Assembly: GCA_033239005.1 (NCBI GenBank)
Contig: BSQZ01000052.1
Location: 1,121,001 to 1,185,000 of the forward strand
Direction of reading: 5' to 3'
Source: Lamellibrachia satsuma
Taxonomy: Eukaryota; Annelida; Polychaeta; Sabellida; Siboglinidae
DNA length: 64,000 bases
Shown: positions 21,400 through 35,569 of the stretch, piece by piece
Layout: every line of letters begins with the position of its first letter
How positions within the stretch are numbered: position 1 is the stretch's first letter
Made by a program: the position numbers and the translations under genes
The notes under the pieces: generated by a model
What the model saw: only the letters and a program-made list of their open reading frames with translations
Database searches by the model: none
Told to the model about the DNA's origin: nothing

Positions 21400-22261
21400 T
21401 TATGAATGCATATCATACATTTGCAAATATATTAGTATGTATACAATCTTAAAAAATGGTGTGCGTGCCTTTGGACGTCACAACGGTGTTGCATCGCTCA
21501 GTTATAACAATAATTATGGGAAGTCGTCGAGTCATGCAGTGTTACCGACATAGTATAGACGTCTAGTTGGGTGTGCCCGCACGGAGTGACGTAGCCGACG
21601 GCTGCTCTAGTTTTACATGAAGTATTTACTTTGACTATTCGACTGTGACCGGCGCTCCGGTTTAAGCACAGACGTAGTGCCTACTCGCACGCTCTCACTC
21701 TGCACCCGCCGTTCTTCACAAACCGTGGTTTAGTATGAGAACTATGATTGTAGTCTGACCAAACCAAATGTACTCAGCCGGAGTGGATAGTATATGTGGA
21801 ACATAGCCTGGACTGCAGAACAGGCAACTGTTTCATACGTATACTACCGAACGGGAGGAGGAGGTGCCACTAGACGGAATTCTTAACGCTTCAGCAGGTT
21901 CCAACGCGTCAGACAAGGTATGGCGCGCCGTACTAGTCAAAAGTGGATTTCCATAGGCAAAAAGCGACACTCCAGTCAACGCAGTTGTCTCCCCAAAATG
22001 CTAGATACCTATCAGTTAATATCAGATGAATATGTTAAATGAATCATTAGACGGATGCTCTCCGCAACTGCGTAGAATTTCTCTGCTATTCTGTTAGTAG
22101 ATATAATATATTTAGATCTCCAGAAAGCTTCCGACAAAGTGCCACACCAAAGACAGTTAGATCAGTATTTCAATTAAAAGCCCATGATATCGGAGATGGC
22201 ATAATCAACTGGATAGAAAAATGGCCGACTGAGAGAAGACAATGTGTTGTAGTAGATAGGG

Positions 22262-22456
22262 AGCATGGGCGAATCTAGGTTTGTTGGCGGGGGGATTCCA
22301 GTAAGTCGTAGTCATATGTCATTCTACTTACGAACCAGTTCCGATGTAGGCCTATATACGTGTTCCTTTACCGTAATATTTGCCACTGACACAGGGGGTC
22401 TAAGATCCCCTCCATGGCGTGGGGAGGGGATCTTAGACCCCCTTAGATCCGCTGCT
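22262..22456. mobile_element. 195-bp MITE-like element inside the LINE
   Basis: This block interrupts the LINE exactly between coding segments that are contiguous in the sister copy at 46.1 kb. Its ends are imperfect inverted repeats (AGCATGGGCGAATCTAGG at 22262; the reverse complement of its right end reads AGCAGCGGATCTAAGG). It contains the hairpin at 22393-22443. Shorter sequences with the same GGCGGATNCAGGG-type edge occur near 29885 and, inverted, near 33480. Confidence 0.55.
22393..22443. repeat. Perfect inverted repeat, 21-bp arms, 9-base loop
   Basis: Left arm 22393-22413, loop ATGGCGTGG at 22414-22422, right arm 22423-22443. The arms are exact complements and GC-rich, so they can extrude as a cruciform or fold strongly in RNA. 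Confidence 0.95.
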
Positions 22457-22528
22457 GGAGAGGTATCAAAATGGAAAACAGTTTTGAGTAGGGTACCACA
22501 AGGATCAGTATCAGGACCTTTATTATTC

Positions 22529-22630
<102 letters not shown>

Positions 22631-22999
22631 CAAGCACGGTACCGAAATTTGCGGATGACACAGAAGTGTTTTGAAAGGTTACAATGATGGAGATAAACAA
22701 TACCTACAAAACCATTTAGATAAATTAGTGACATAGTCTGAAAAAATGGCGTATGTTATTCAATGTTGGTAAATGTAAATGCAGATCATAGCTTGCAGAC
22801 CATAATAGTAAGAAAGAATACAGAGGAGAGCAAATAAAAAGATTCCAGAATTAAGAGAACTTAGTTAAAAAAAAGATAGTAGAACTAAAGGACTCGAAGT
22901 ACCATTAGTGAAGAATTTGAGTAGGTTTGATATCAGAAAGTACAAATTGTCTACAGATTGTGTAAATGCTAGCAGCGTGAATGTTTCCATACATGAAAA

Positions 23000-25390
23000 G
23001 AAGTAGTTAGCCTTCCAATCAAAGCGACGAAGTCGTGTGGGTTTGGTTTTAGATGATTCGAAAAAGGCCACCATTCACTGCGAGGCCCCATTGGCCAAGC
23101 GAAAGCGTATGTTCGGATTCGGTGTCATGCTGAAAGCAAATTGATGTTGCTAGGTAGGAAGCATATGTGTTAATTACATCATCTGGTGTAATAAATATTG
23201 AAGAACACTGTTTGTGATTATTTATTACGCAGTGCAGATCGGTTGAATTACAAAATACCTTTACACGGCCTTTGAAAAATCATAACAGTAACATGACGTG
23301 GGATCGGTCAATGTTGGAAACATGATATATGGAATCGATCTGTTAATGTCAGCAATCAAATCATCAGTAAGTCGAGGTGAGTTACAAAGCCAAATCAAAT
23401 GGTCTATGTATGTTGAGGTGGTCGGTGTCATCCTTAGGCGAACAGAGGAACACGTTAATCTTGATTGTAATTATCTAATTTTTAAAACACCAACTCTGAC
23501 AGACCTCTGCATACTTGGTAAGTGAAATAACCGAAGACAGTTCGGATGTTTTTGGTTGAGCTTAATTAAGTGTGCACTTGCAACAGCAATGATTTGGTTA
23601 TACAAACATTTAGTGTGATAAAAGAAGAATGCAGAAGAAGTTTCACACACGACATGCATCGTACGCGTTGTACTAGAACTGGAATATTGTGAGTTGTGCA
23701 AGTTGCATTATTCCATTGTATGTGTATCAAACAGTTTTCCAATTTCGTACTTCATGTTTGTCAATGAACATTGTCCATTTAATGGTGCATGATGCATTAT
23801 GCGAATAAGTTTGCGTAGATCAATTTGCCTAGATTTATATACTGTTATCTGTAAAAATAAAATCGATCTATATAGAAGAGACCAGGGCTAATTGAAATAC
23901 TGGGTTTGTTAAAACATTGGATAAAACTAGTGAGTACTGGTTACAATACGCATCAGCATTGTTTGCATGGCACACTTGTTGCTTTTTGTGAGGACTGAAT
24001 AAAAAATTACACTAATGTTAACCTACATTAGTAAAGTTATGTGATTTTACTCAGGCACACGTTCACGATAACAGAACTGAAATAGCATCATGCAATTTGG
24101 TGCAGCGCCATTTTGAATCGCCGTGACAGTGGTGAGGTTAGTTGATATATTTTCACCGGAGTTAATCGATCCTACTTAGTTCACCAGTTAATTACCTAGT
24201 TACACGGACGTACACACGCACCAATATTATAATTAAAATAAACGAAGTATTTACATTTAGATAAATTCATCATTATGATGAGCGACTGTACATATAAGGT
24301 TTTTGTCGATATTAGCAGTTTTTGCTTTTTGTAAGACTTCCTCCGAAGGTACACAGCTCTAGGAATCTGCAGTTAACTTTTCCTCAGCAAAGGTGTCATT
24401 TCCCAATTCTGAGCGGTGAAAATACACTACCAATCTTGCTTACCCCAAAAAGGCCCGATCAGATTATACTTTACTGTGGGGCATTAGTTTTGACACATTG
24501 TTTTTGACAATCCGGCGAACAGACATAGGCCTGCAGGCTTTGCCATGGCAATTCAGAAAGCACCCGAAGCCCTGGTGCATCGGCGGCAGGTCTGCGTCGG
24601 TGATCATAGCAAAGGCAGAACAGTGAAACGTAGCTGTTAGGCCCAATTATATTTACTTATATCAACAAAAACAAATTTGGTTGACGTTACAACTGGTAGT
24701 AATGTTTGTTTTATTGTTTTATTTTCAGTGTTGCTCATACACCAGTCGCCATTTAACACGACATAAGAAGCAATGACTTTCCTTCGTATATTACACATGA
24801 CATCAAATTGCAGTATTTCGTCAAGCTGTACATATCATGCGACTGGTGCGATTGTTTTTCTTTTATGGGTTTTCTTGATCAGGCGAAAATTACCCAACTA
24901 ATGATTTTATCCGCCAGTGACGGTGGCTAGGATGGATCATTGTGATCGGATCGTACAGTAGTCGACACCAGAGGAGGAGGGACGTTGTTTGGAGTTTCCC
25001 GCAATCGCATTTCGTTGACACTACCTCACGGTTGTCTTTGCTCGGCCGATCCTGTAGCACAGACGTTAAGAGTAACTACCAGCAGGGCCGTGGTTGGCCA
25101 CACCCTGCTGGTCGTAATACCATTTTGACGACTACTCTTGGTTCTTGCAGTCGCGTATTCCACATATCCAGTCTAGTGCTGCTATTCGATGAGTTCATCG
25201 GTTTTGTGTAATTCAAGAAACGTTCCTTTTAAGTCAGTTCGCAGCATGTATGCTAATACTTTTTACGCTAGGCATATTTCTGAAAAAAAAAACCTAGCGG
25301 GTTTTGTTTCATTTAGGTATATTTTATAGCCTGGTAGATGGCAACACTCGATCACATTTGCACCATATATCCGTAGCCTGGTAGGTATGG
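23000..25390. other. Intergenic, no gene recognised
   Basis: AT-rich DNA without supported coding frames. A 10-bp perfect inverted repeat (ACCAGCAGGG at 25078-25087, its complement at 25103-25112) is the only notable structure. Confidence 0.4.
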
Positions 25391-25399
25391 GAACACTCG

Positions 25400-25612
25400 T
25401 CACTATGAGTGTTTGTATTATTTATGCTATATCACATTTCCAGCCAATTACATGTCATTGAAGCACTCCATGTTTCGCATATCATATTTAATTACATAAT
25501 GACTTTCCTGTTTTTCTTTTGAAGTGATCTTTCTGCGTCACGGACGATCAATCTAGCCGGAGAAAAACTCTACCGGAGACAATGGCGTAAGTTTGACAAT
25601 GACATGTCTATC
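25400..25612 (+). repeat. Dispersed repeat R3, copy 1
   Basis: About 210 bases recur in the opposite orientation at 39532-39745, with high identity in the last 120 bases (shared TTTAATTACATAATGACTTT, CTTTCTGCGTCACGGACGAT, ACAATGGCGTAAGTTTGACA). No coding potential is evident. Confidence 0.8.
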
Positions 25613-26463
25613 AACCACAACACACCGTCTGTTTCATGTTGAGTTTGACACGCTTCCTCTCTAGATAACATTGTAGTCGATCGGACTATTTAATGCGGTC
25701 GGCAACAACAATGGTGGAGGCACTCTTCACCATTCTAACACCCAATTTAGTGAAATGTAGGCCCGTACAGTTTACTTTTACTGATAACATAAATAATATA
25801 AAAACACAAACGCTAACTTGTGACGCGACTTGAGCAGCGTGTTATATCTTTCAACTGAAATATTCAATACTGAATTATGTACGATACTAACACTGCGTCA
25901 TCTGTCAAGATGTACTGTTAATCATAACATCATAATATACGTGTCTGAAATCAGATACGTTGTTTTTGGCACAGACGCAAGACAAATGTACATAACATAT
26001 TCATTAGTGAGAAGTGTCTAAGTTTATTTAAAATACCAACTGTTTTACTGATTTTATTAGTATTTCGTTTGTATAACTCTGCAAATTTAAATGGTTATTT
26101 TTTTGTGCTATGTTACTGTGTTATCTATTTTGAACAAAGAAAATTCAACTTTTTAGGCATATCATAGTTGTTTTTATATGTCATGAAAGTTTATTAACTT
26201 TCAGCTAGTTGCTAATATTTGTGTTTTGTTTATATTTTGATTTTTCATTCGGCACAGCTAACACAGGGCGTTCCTAAATCATCTTTCCTATTTTAAATGT
26301 AAATAAACCTGACTTGATCTCACGGCCGCACGATGCATTGAGCCTTCTCTTGCACGGTTGCCATTTCGTTTCTCTGGGTTATTCTACTCACTGGAGAGAC
26401 ACCTGAAAATAAAACTGTTTAAATATTAACATTCAAAATAGGAACATTCGTTCAGGAACACCC

Positions 26464-26716
26464 TGTGTGTGTGCGCGCGCGCGCGTGTGTGTGTGTTTGT
26501 GTGAGGGGGGTTGTTGTGTGGGTGTGTGGGTGTGTGAGTGTGTTGGGGTGGGGTGTGTGGGTGTGTGGGCGTGTGGGTGTGTGGGTGTGTGAGTGTGTGG
26601 GTGTGTGGGTGTGTGAGTGTGTTGGGGTGGGGGTGGGGGTGGGTGTGTGGGTGTGTGGGTGTGTGGGTGTGTGGGTGTGTGGGTGTGTGAGTGTGTGTCC
26701 GTGTGTGTGTGTGTGT
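26464..26716. repeat. GT-rich microsatellite/minisatellite
   Basis: A (CG)(GT) start is followed by GTGTGG/GTGTGA hexamer repeats and G-rich patches. Frames over it are artefacts. Confidence 0.9.
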
Positions 26717-26752
26717 ATTATATATATATATATATAATATATATATATATAT
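26717..26752. repeat. (TA)n tract abutting a LINE 3' end
   Basis: The TA tract directly touches the 3' end of the minus-strand LINE copy (…ATCTTGTTAAATCTTGTTAAA on the minus strand). Confidence 0.85.
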
Positions 26753-29033
<2,281 letters not shown>

Positions 29034-29229
29034 ACAATACACTGAGAATCGTTTCGAAAACCTCCTACAATATCCAAGGCTTGCGTAGAGGTGTAATTAT
29101 AGTGTAGACGGCGGCATTAATCGTGGTGTTTTTCAGGATAGATCTAATGTTGCAACTCACTATATTAGGGTTTGAATCACGAAGTAATTGGTTATATGAT
29201 AATACTATTATTCAGCTGACAGGTAAGAC

Positions 29230-29235
29230 AATAAA
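29230..29235 (+). terminator. Polyadenylation signal for glycosyltransferase gene 1
   Basis: First AATAAA after the stop codon, about 200 bases downstream. Confidence 0.5.
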
Positions 29236-29575
29236 AATGTGTAATAATAAGTTGTGTTTTATATAAATCGTTTTAAGACACACGTTGTGCATGTGGGGCA
29301 AGACAGTCTCTATACCTTACCCCACACGCATATGGTGATAACACATCATGTATATTACACATGCACAAGTATATGAAATACATTTAATATAATACGAATA
29401 TTCCATAATTTAAGTTATGCCAGCCTGTAGGCTATGGTTACGATGGAATATTACTAAACCCATTTTATATTATGTATGGATTGCAAGGTATATATTAAAT
29501 GTTAACTTAATGTTAATTTAAATTAAACAACTATGACAGCCCGATTTATTACTATCATACTATTTGTGTGTATAT

Positions 29576-29723
<148 letters not shown>

Positions 29724-30129
29724 TTCGTTCTGTAGAGGCAAAATGCTCGGGGTAGTAGAGAGTTATAGGCCGTCTCGCCCCAGGGGTGGGCAAGAAGGTA
29801 TTTTTGGGGACCTTTTCTATTTTTCAAATGCGATTCAGCTAGGTAGTGTATTTGCTGAAAATAGTTTGCCAATGAGTAATCATAGTCGGATCCAGAGGGG
29901 GGTCAGGATACTCCCTTTTTTGAGTATCAAAAAAATTCATTGCCATTGCATGTCAACGGGGGACAAAGGCATTGCTAAGAAACGACAATTGTCGCTTATT
30001 ATGTACGAATTCTTTAGTAGCAGTCCGACGTTTTCATACACCGATCTAGCAGAGGCGATATACTTGGCATCCAGGGATCCCCAAAGTTATGCTTAGCATT
30101 ATTGGTGACGTCGTTCATAGATTCACTGC

Positions 30130-30214
30130 ACACGCACACCGCACGCACGTGTACACACACGCACACGCACACGCACACGCACACGCACACGCACACACAC
30201 ACACACACACACAC
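30130..30214. repeat. (CACACG)n / (CA)n microsatellite
   Basis: Hexamer repeats resolve into a pure CA tract. Confidence 0.9.
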
Positions 30215-30310
30215 GCCCACCTCATGTCTGACCATGTCTCCCCGCGAAAGAATGAGCATACAATGGGAATGTTTGGCGTTCATAGAAGTGTTGTCTGCTG
30301 TTGCTGGATC

Positions 30311-30381
30311 TGCGCAATCTGCAGATTTCGCTCGATTGCGCTGCGCAATCCTCGGATACTCGAAAATCTGCAGATTGCGCA
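30311..30381. repeat. Inverted repeat with arms of about 20 bp
   Basis: TGCGCAATCTGCAGATTT (30311-30328) pairs with the complementary arm at about 30363-30381 around a 34-base spacer that itself contains another GCGCAATC. Confidence 0.85.
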
Positions 30382-30439
30382 TCCATCTGCAAATTGCACA
30401 GATCCCGCAAATGCGCCCAACAGACGCGCTGGTCCTTTG

Positions 30440-31800
30440 ATGAAAATCGTGTGCATCAGTTCTTCAGACCGGACTTTCAAGATAACAACTGGCATTTTTA
30501 CAGGTCAAAATTTATGCTATCCTATCGGTTTAACATCAAAAGACACCAGAATGCTCCTTGCCCTACTTGATAAGCCAGTCCAACCAGATGATGTACAACA
30601 AAAACGTTTACGTCATGGAGAGCATTATAGAAACAGTTGTATTTTGTGGAAAACAAAACTTTCCACTTCGAGGCCACAGGGATGATCGGACAAGTACATC
30701 GTCCAACAAGAGAAACCTCTGGGCAGTTCTGGAGATGATGACCAAACGCGGCGACACACTCCGAGAACACCTCGAGTCCGGAATGAAGAATGCGCAGTAT
30801 ACATAAAGAATCATCCTGAATGAAGTGATTGAAGTAGTAGTCGAATACATTAGAAAGGAACATACAAGAAGCTTTGAAGACGAAAATGCCTTCTTTTCCA
30901 TCATGGCAAATGAGGTCACAGATCCACATGGTAACCAGATTCTGTCAGTGTGCTTGAGGATGCTGGCTCACTGTAAAGTAAAACAGTTGGTTTTTGATTT
31001 TATATACATTAAGATTGCAACGGGGGAAGCTATAGCTCACGGTGTCGTCGAGTGCCTGAAAGATCGTAACATCGACATCAGTAAAGCCAGGGGTCAGAGC
31101 TACGATGGTACGCAGTGTATGTCCTCGGATAAAATTGGCGTGCAGTCGAGGATAGAGTAGTTATCCACACGAGCTTTGTATGTACACTGCAGCAGTACTG
31201 AATCCATCTGAATATCACGACATATACGAGGAGGTTGCATTGACTGGCAGTTGGGATCAGGAGACTAGGACGAAGGCGCAAGGGCTGCTAACCATTCTCA
31301 CTTCGTCACGCGCCATCATCGCATTCATCACCACCAAGAATGTTTTGGAGAATGTCAGGCCCATGGTCTCCAAGCTTCAAAAGAGGGACTTAGACATATA
31401 TCAAGCGTACAGTATGATCGACCAAACCAGGGAACAAATGATAACGACGAGACAGTAGATAGAAGAGGAGTACAGTGTGTGGTATAAAGATGCTACACGT
31501 TTAGCCACATGTCTTGGTATATCCATCTCAACACCAGGAAAACCCCGGTCGTCCCGGCAGATGCAAAGAGCCAATGCCCCCAGTACATCCCCACGGGAGC
31601 ACTACCTGCGCAATCTGGCAATCCCGTTTTGTGAGCATGTTGTGGACGGATTGATGTTCTGGGAGTCAGACATGCTAAACGTCTCTTCACTACTAGCTGA
31701 GGTGAAGGAATGGCAGAACTTCCGCACCTTGTTGAGGATCGGTTGCATCCTGTTGCGTACGTAGGTTTTCTGGGCTCACAATGAAGAACATGAACCACAA
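30440..31800 (+). pseudogene. hAT-family (ZMYM/DUF4371-type) transposase remnant
   Basis: Successive plus-strand frames spell most of a zinc-finger-MYM-like hAT transposase. They include ESIIETVVFCGKQNFPLRGH (family IIE.V.FCGRQ..ALRGHRDD), EVTDPHGNQILSVCLR (region of the first catalytic Asp), IAHGVVECLKDRNID, RGQSYDGTQCMSS, SWDQETRTKAQGLLTIL, VSKLQKRDLDIYQAY, RQMQRANAPSTSPREHYLRN and IPFCEHVVDGL. At least three stops and frameshifts, and a missing C-terminal dimerisation region, show it is inactive. Confidence 0.8.
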
Positions 31801-31949
31801 CATGGAATTTGATCTGGAAACACCTCAAATCAGGTGTGCTAATATAATCACAATGGAAAATGCAACGTGTAGAGGAGCTTGTTGTGTAACGGTTAACAGA
31901 TCTGCTGATGAACAACAGTTATTAAAACATAGCTGATATAAACAGTTTC

Positions 31950-33750
31950 TAGTATCTAGTTATTTCCAGCATCCGGTAACGTTCAATTAACTAACTAAAG
32001 TCTTTATATTATATTGTGGTTACAATGTTATGGTATTTTGAGATCTCATTCAACTAATTAGATTTTTCAGAACAGTATCGCCAAACCGACCTCAATGGTT
32101 CTTTAACGTCTCAAGACGGGACCGACATTAACGTGATCTCCGAGTTACGAGAGATATACAGTCCACACTGTTGAGAGCCAGGTTTATGCACCAAATGTAC
32201 CGTGTCCAGTTTGCGTCTTGAGTTTAGAACTTTGGCATGACAGGCGGATGTGCTAATCACTGCATTTACATTTTTGGGTTTTGTAATAATAGTACACAAC
32301 GTCAATTAGTTATGTCATATTGTTCCTCTTTGTATGGTGTTTGTTTCTATGATGCGTTTTAATTTACATAGCGCAAAGTATCAGGAAACGTTTTAATCTA
32401 CCAGTTTGCACTCACTGTTATTATGTGGTACTACTACTACTTTTAGCAGAATGTCTCCCTATTAAAATTCAGACCATGAATCGAATGGTACGCTTTATAC
32501 AGAGTAGCTTTAACACACAACAGTTTGGATAGAGGGCAATTTAGCCTTTCGGGGTATTGGTTTATATATGACTAAAAGTTTCAATTACACGTTGTCTCAG
32601 TTCAAACTTGATGCCACGATTTTCTGTAATATGAAACCTAGCTGCTTTTATTACATCTTTCTGAACCACTATCAGAAGGGGCTGGATGAGAAACTATTAA
32701 ACAGAGTTTCCTTGGAAAAGGATGTGCTGAATAGTATAGAACATGTGTGTGACACTTTATTAGTCAAAGTCATGTTAGTCTCTTTGTTTGCAAAATACTT
32801 CAATTGTAATAGAATTGTACACATTGTCGTACGAATAAATATATATGTTTTAGTATTACTACACCGCGCATCTAGTTTGTGTTGTTTTAATCAATTGTAG
32901 CATACTCGATTTTGTTATTAAACATTTGCATTACTACAGTTGTTTTAGTCAATATGCCAATACATGGCACATGACAGATGTTTAATATTGTCTTTTCGTT
33001 TGGAAATTTTCAGACACACCGCATTTTCTTCGTTGGAATAGGCTTACCTACAGATGTAAATGAAACAACATCCGCTGCGTTTTGCCGAAACTCTAGACCC
33101 AAAAGTAGTTGCATCTCATCTACTGTAAATTTGACATTCGAAGTTATACTTATGTGATAAATACAAAAAATACATAGGACTACTTTATCACGATTTTTTT
33201 AAATTTTTTAAGCAAATTCGTATTAAAACAGGACACGGCCGAAGGCCGTATTCCTCCCAAAATCCGTATTGTATACGGAAAATTTGTCTGAATTTTGGGT
33301 TGATTTCATTAGGCCCTATCTCGCTTAAAACCAGATTATGGGTGTCCCCAATTGCACCATTTCAAGTGTTTAGTGTCTAAAAAAACTTCAAACGTCGCAC
33401 CCCTCCCCCGAGGCATGCAGTTCACGACTTCGGCGCTTCATACGTTACATTGGACCCCTCTTTTTCCAAACCCTGCATCCGCCCCTGAGTAATGCACACC
33501 TTTCTCTTTGAAACGAACGCATTAAAGACATGATAACATAATTTAATGGTGTACAATTTGAACGATTCCCTTGGGGGGCCGCGCTGCCCCATGTTAGTCT
33601 AGATGTCAGCTCTCCGTCATTTGTACGGAGTCTCCGTATTTTGAGATTGAAATCTCCGTCATTTGATGTTCACCGGACAATAAAATAGGAAGAGACTTGT
33701 TTACAATGTCTGTTTATTACTCATGAATCATGCTCATCTGTAATTATTAA
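31950..33750. other. Intergenic, no gene recognised
   Basis: AT-rich DNA. A 110-codon open stretch at 32568-32900 has no recognisable content and I treat it as chance. Around 33410-33490 lies a short piece resembling the edge of the 22.3 kb MITE-like element. Confidence 0.4.
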
Positions 33751-33774
33751 GGCGAACTGTTGCCAGTCGCACAC

Positions 33775-33992
33775 CAGGATCGCAACTTAGGCCTCGGTGG
33801 CTGTGGCAGTGCGTCGCAGTGTCGGTCGAGGGGACCGGGGTTCGAATCTAGCTGCAGTCGTTTCGAAAATTGGACAATTTCGTTCATGTCACCTTGCCTA
33901 TGTCTTTCAGAAGATACAATAAAAGCCGTTGGTCCCTTCTATCTGCTGTCTAAGCCGGGGAGGTAAAAGATTCCATACAAATGCAAAAAAAA
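33775..33992 (+). mobile_element. tRNA-derived SINE
   Basis: RNA polymerase III boxes are present: an A-box-like TGGCTGTGGCAGT near 33799 and a B box GGTTCGAATCT at 33839-33849, about 40 bases apart as in tRNAs. A non-tRNA body follows (TTTCAGAAGATACAATAAAA, GCCGTTGGTCCC) and then a short A-rich tail near 33985. Confidence 0.7.
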
Positions 33993-34356
33993 ACTTGTCA
34001 TAGACTCAATGCGCCTCACAGAGCTTTGATATGCGGATCTCATTAAGCATCAAACAGTTGCACAAGTCTCAGAAAAGCTTACTGAACTCCACAGAACCTC
34101 TGAGCTCATCTCCCACCGGTACTATACACTGGAAATGTGTAATATACAACTGCAAGATACACCAGCAGTCTTCAAGGTGGGACTAGGCCCAGCAGGACAT
34201 GCTGGCTATCATGTCACCGTCTGCGCAATGGGTTCGGCCGAGTAAAAACCTCTGTTGCTGACTAGGGAGACCGCGGGGCTAGTTGTACGCAGGGGATAGT
34301 TGTTACAGAGCTGTTTTACGAAAACATTGCACACATGTGGAGATACCATCGAATAG

Positions 34357-34630
34357 TTGGTTGGAAGTCAACCAGCAGACACACTGTCCATAAATCGGGA
34401 GTTAAGAAGACGAAATTACCGAGGTGTTGTCAAAAATGTCTTTTTACATAAAAAAACTGTTGTTAGTATGCCCACACAATATCGTCTCACGCAGCCACTC
34501 GTTACGCTTCGTGAACGAAACTTGAAACATGTCTACAATAAGAGGTTATGTCAAGTAGAAGTTAAGCTGAAATTCAAGATTTGTTATCGTCCACGTGCGT
34601 TCAACTACAAAAAAGTGTTTGGGGCAAGTT
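34357..34630 (+). other. Unassigned open frame leading into the 55-bp array
   Basis: About 90 codons of basic composition (YRGVVKNVFLHKKTVV, RERNLKHVYNKRL) run into the first satellite unit. No family recognised, no initiation or splice evidence. Reported with low confidence. Confidence 0.15.
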
Positions 34631-35564
34631 GTTACAAATGTAACAACGCTCGGGCGGTTCGTACCGATGGCTCAGCCAGTGAGTAGTTACAACTGTAACA
34701 ACGCTCGGGCGGTTCGTATCGATGGCTCAGCCAGTGAGTAGTTACAACTGTAACAACGCTCGGGTGGTTCGTACCGATGGCTCAGCCAGTGAGTAGTTAC
34801 AACTGTAACAACCCTCGGGCGGTTCGTACCGATGGCTCAGCCAGTGAGTAGTTACAACTGTAACAACCCTCGGGCGGTTCGTACCGATGGCTCAGCCAGT
34901 GAGTAGTTACAACTGTAACAACCCTCGGGCGGTTCGTACCGATGGCTCAATCAGTGAGTAGTTACAACTGTAACAACCCTCGGGCGGTTCGTACCGATGG
35001 CTCAGCCAGTGAGTAGTTACAACTGTAACAACCCTCGGGCGGTTCGTACCGATGGCTCAGCCAGTGAGTAGTTACAACTGTAACAACGCTCGGGCGGTTC
35101 GTACCGATGGCTCAGCCAGTGAGTAGTTACAACTGTAACAACCCTCGGGCGGTTCGTACCGATGGCTCAGCCAGTGAGTAGTTACAACTGTAACAACGCT
35201 CGGGCGGTTCGTATCGATGGCTCAGCCAGTGAGTAGTTAGAACTGTAACAACCCTCGGGCGGTTCGTAACGATGGCTCAGCCAGTGAGTAGTTAGAACTG
35301 TAACAACGCTCGGGCGGTTCGTATCGATGGCTCAGCCAGTGAGTAGTTACAACTGTAACAACCCTCGGGCGGTTCGTATCGATGGCTCAGCCAGTGAGTA
35401 GTTAGAACTGTAACAACGCTCGGGCGGTTCGTATCGATGGCTCAGCCAGTGAGTAGTTACAACTGTAACAACCCTCGGGCGGTTCGTACCGATGGTCAGC
35501 CAGTGAGTAGTTACAACTGTAACAACGCTCGGGCGGTTCGTATCGATGGCTCAGCCAGTGAGTA
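34631..35564. repeat. 55-bp satellite array, 17 units
   Basis: Seventeen head-to-tail units, each 55 bases except one with a single-base deletion (near 35495). Each begins GTTACAACTGTAAC, itself a short dyad, and contains GGGCGGTTCGTACCGATGGC. Units differ at few sites (GCT/CCT, TACC/TATC, GTTAC/GTTAG). In-frame TAG in every unit rules out a repeat protein in that frame. Confidence 0.97.
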
Positions 35565-35569
35565 GTGTG

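Noticed and set aside
33797..33850. Functional tRNA gene
   Set aside because: A and B boxes are present but no acceptor stem pairing or anticodon arm could be formed; it is better explained as a SINE head.
34631..35564. CRISPR-like array (regular 55-bp periodicity)
   Set aside because: The repeats are contiguous with no unique spacers, and the genome is clearly eukaryotic.
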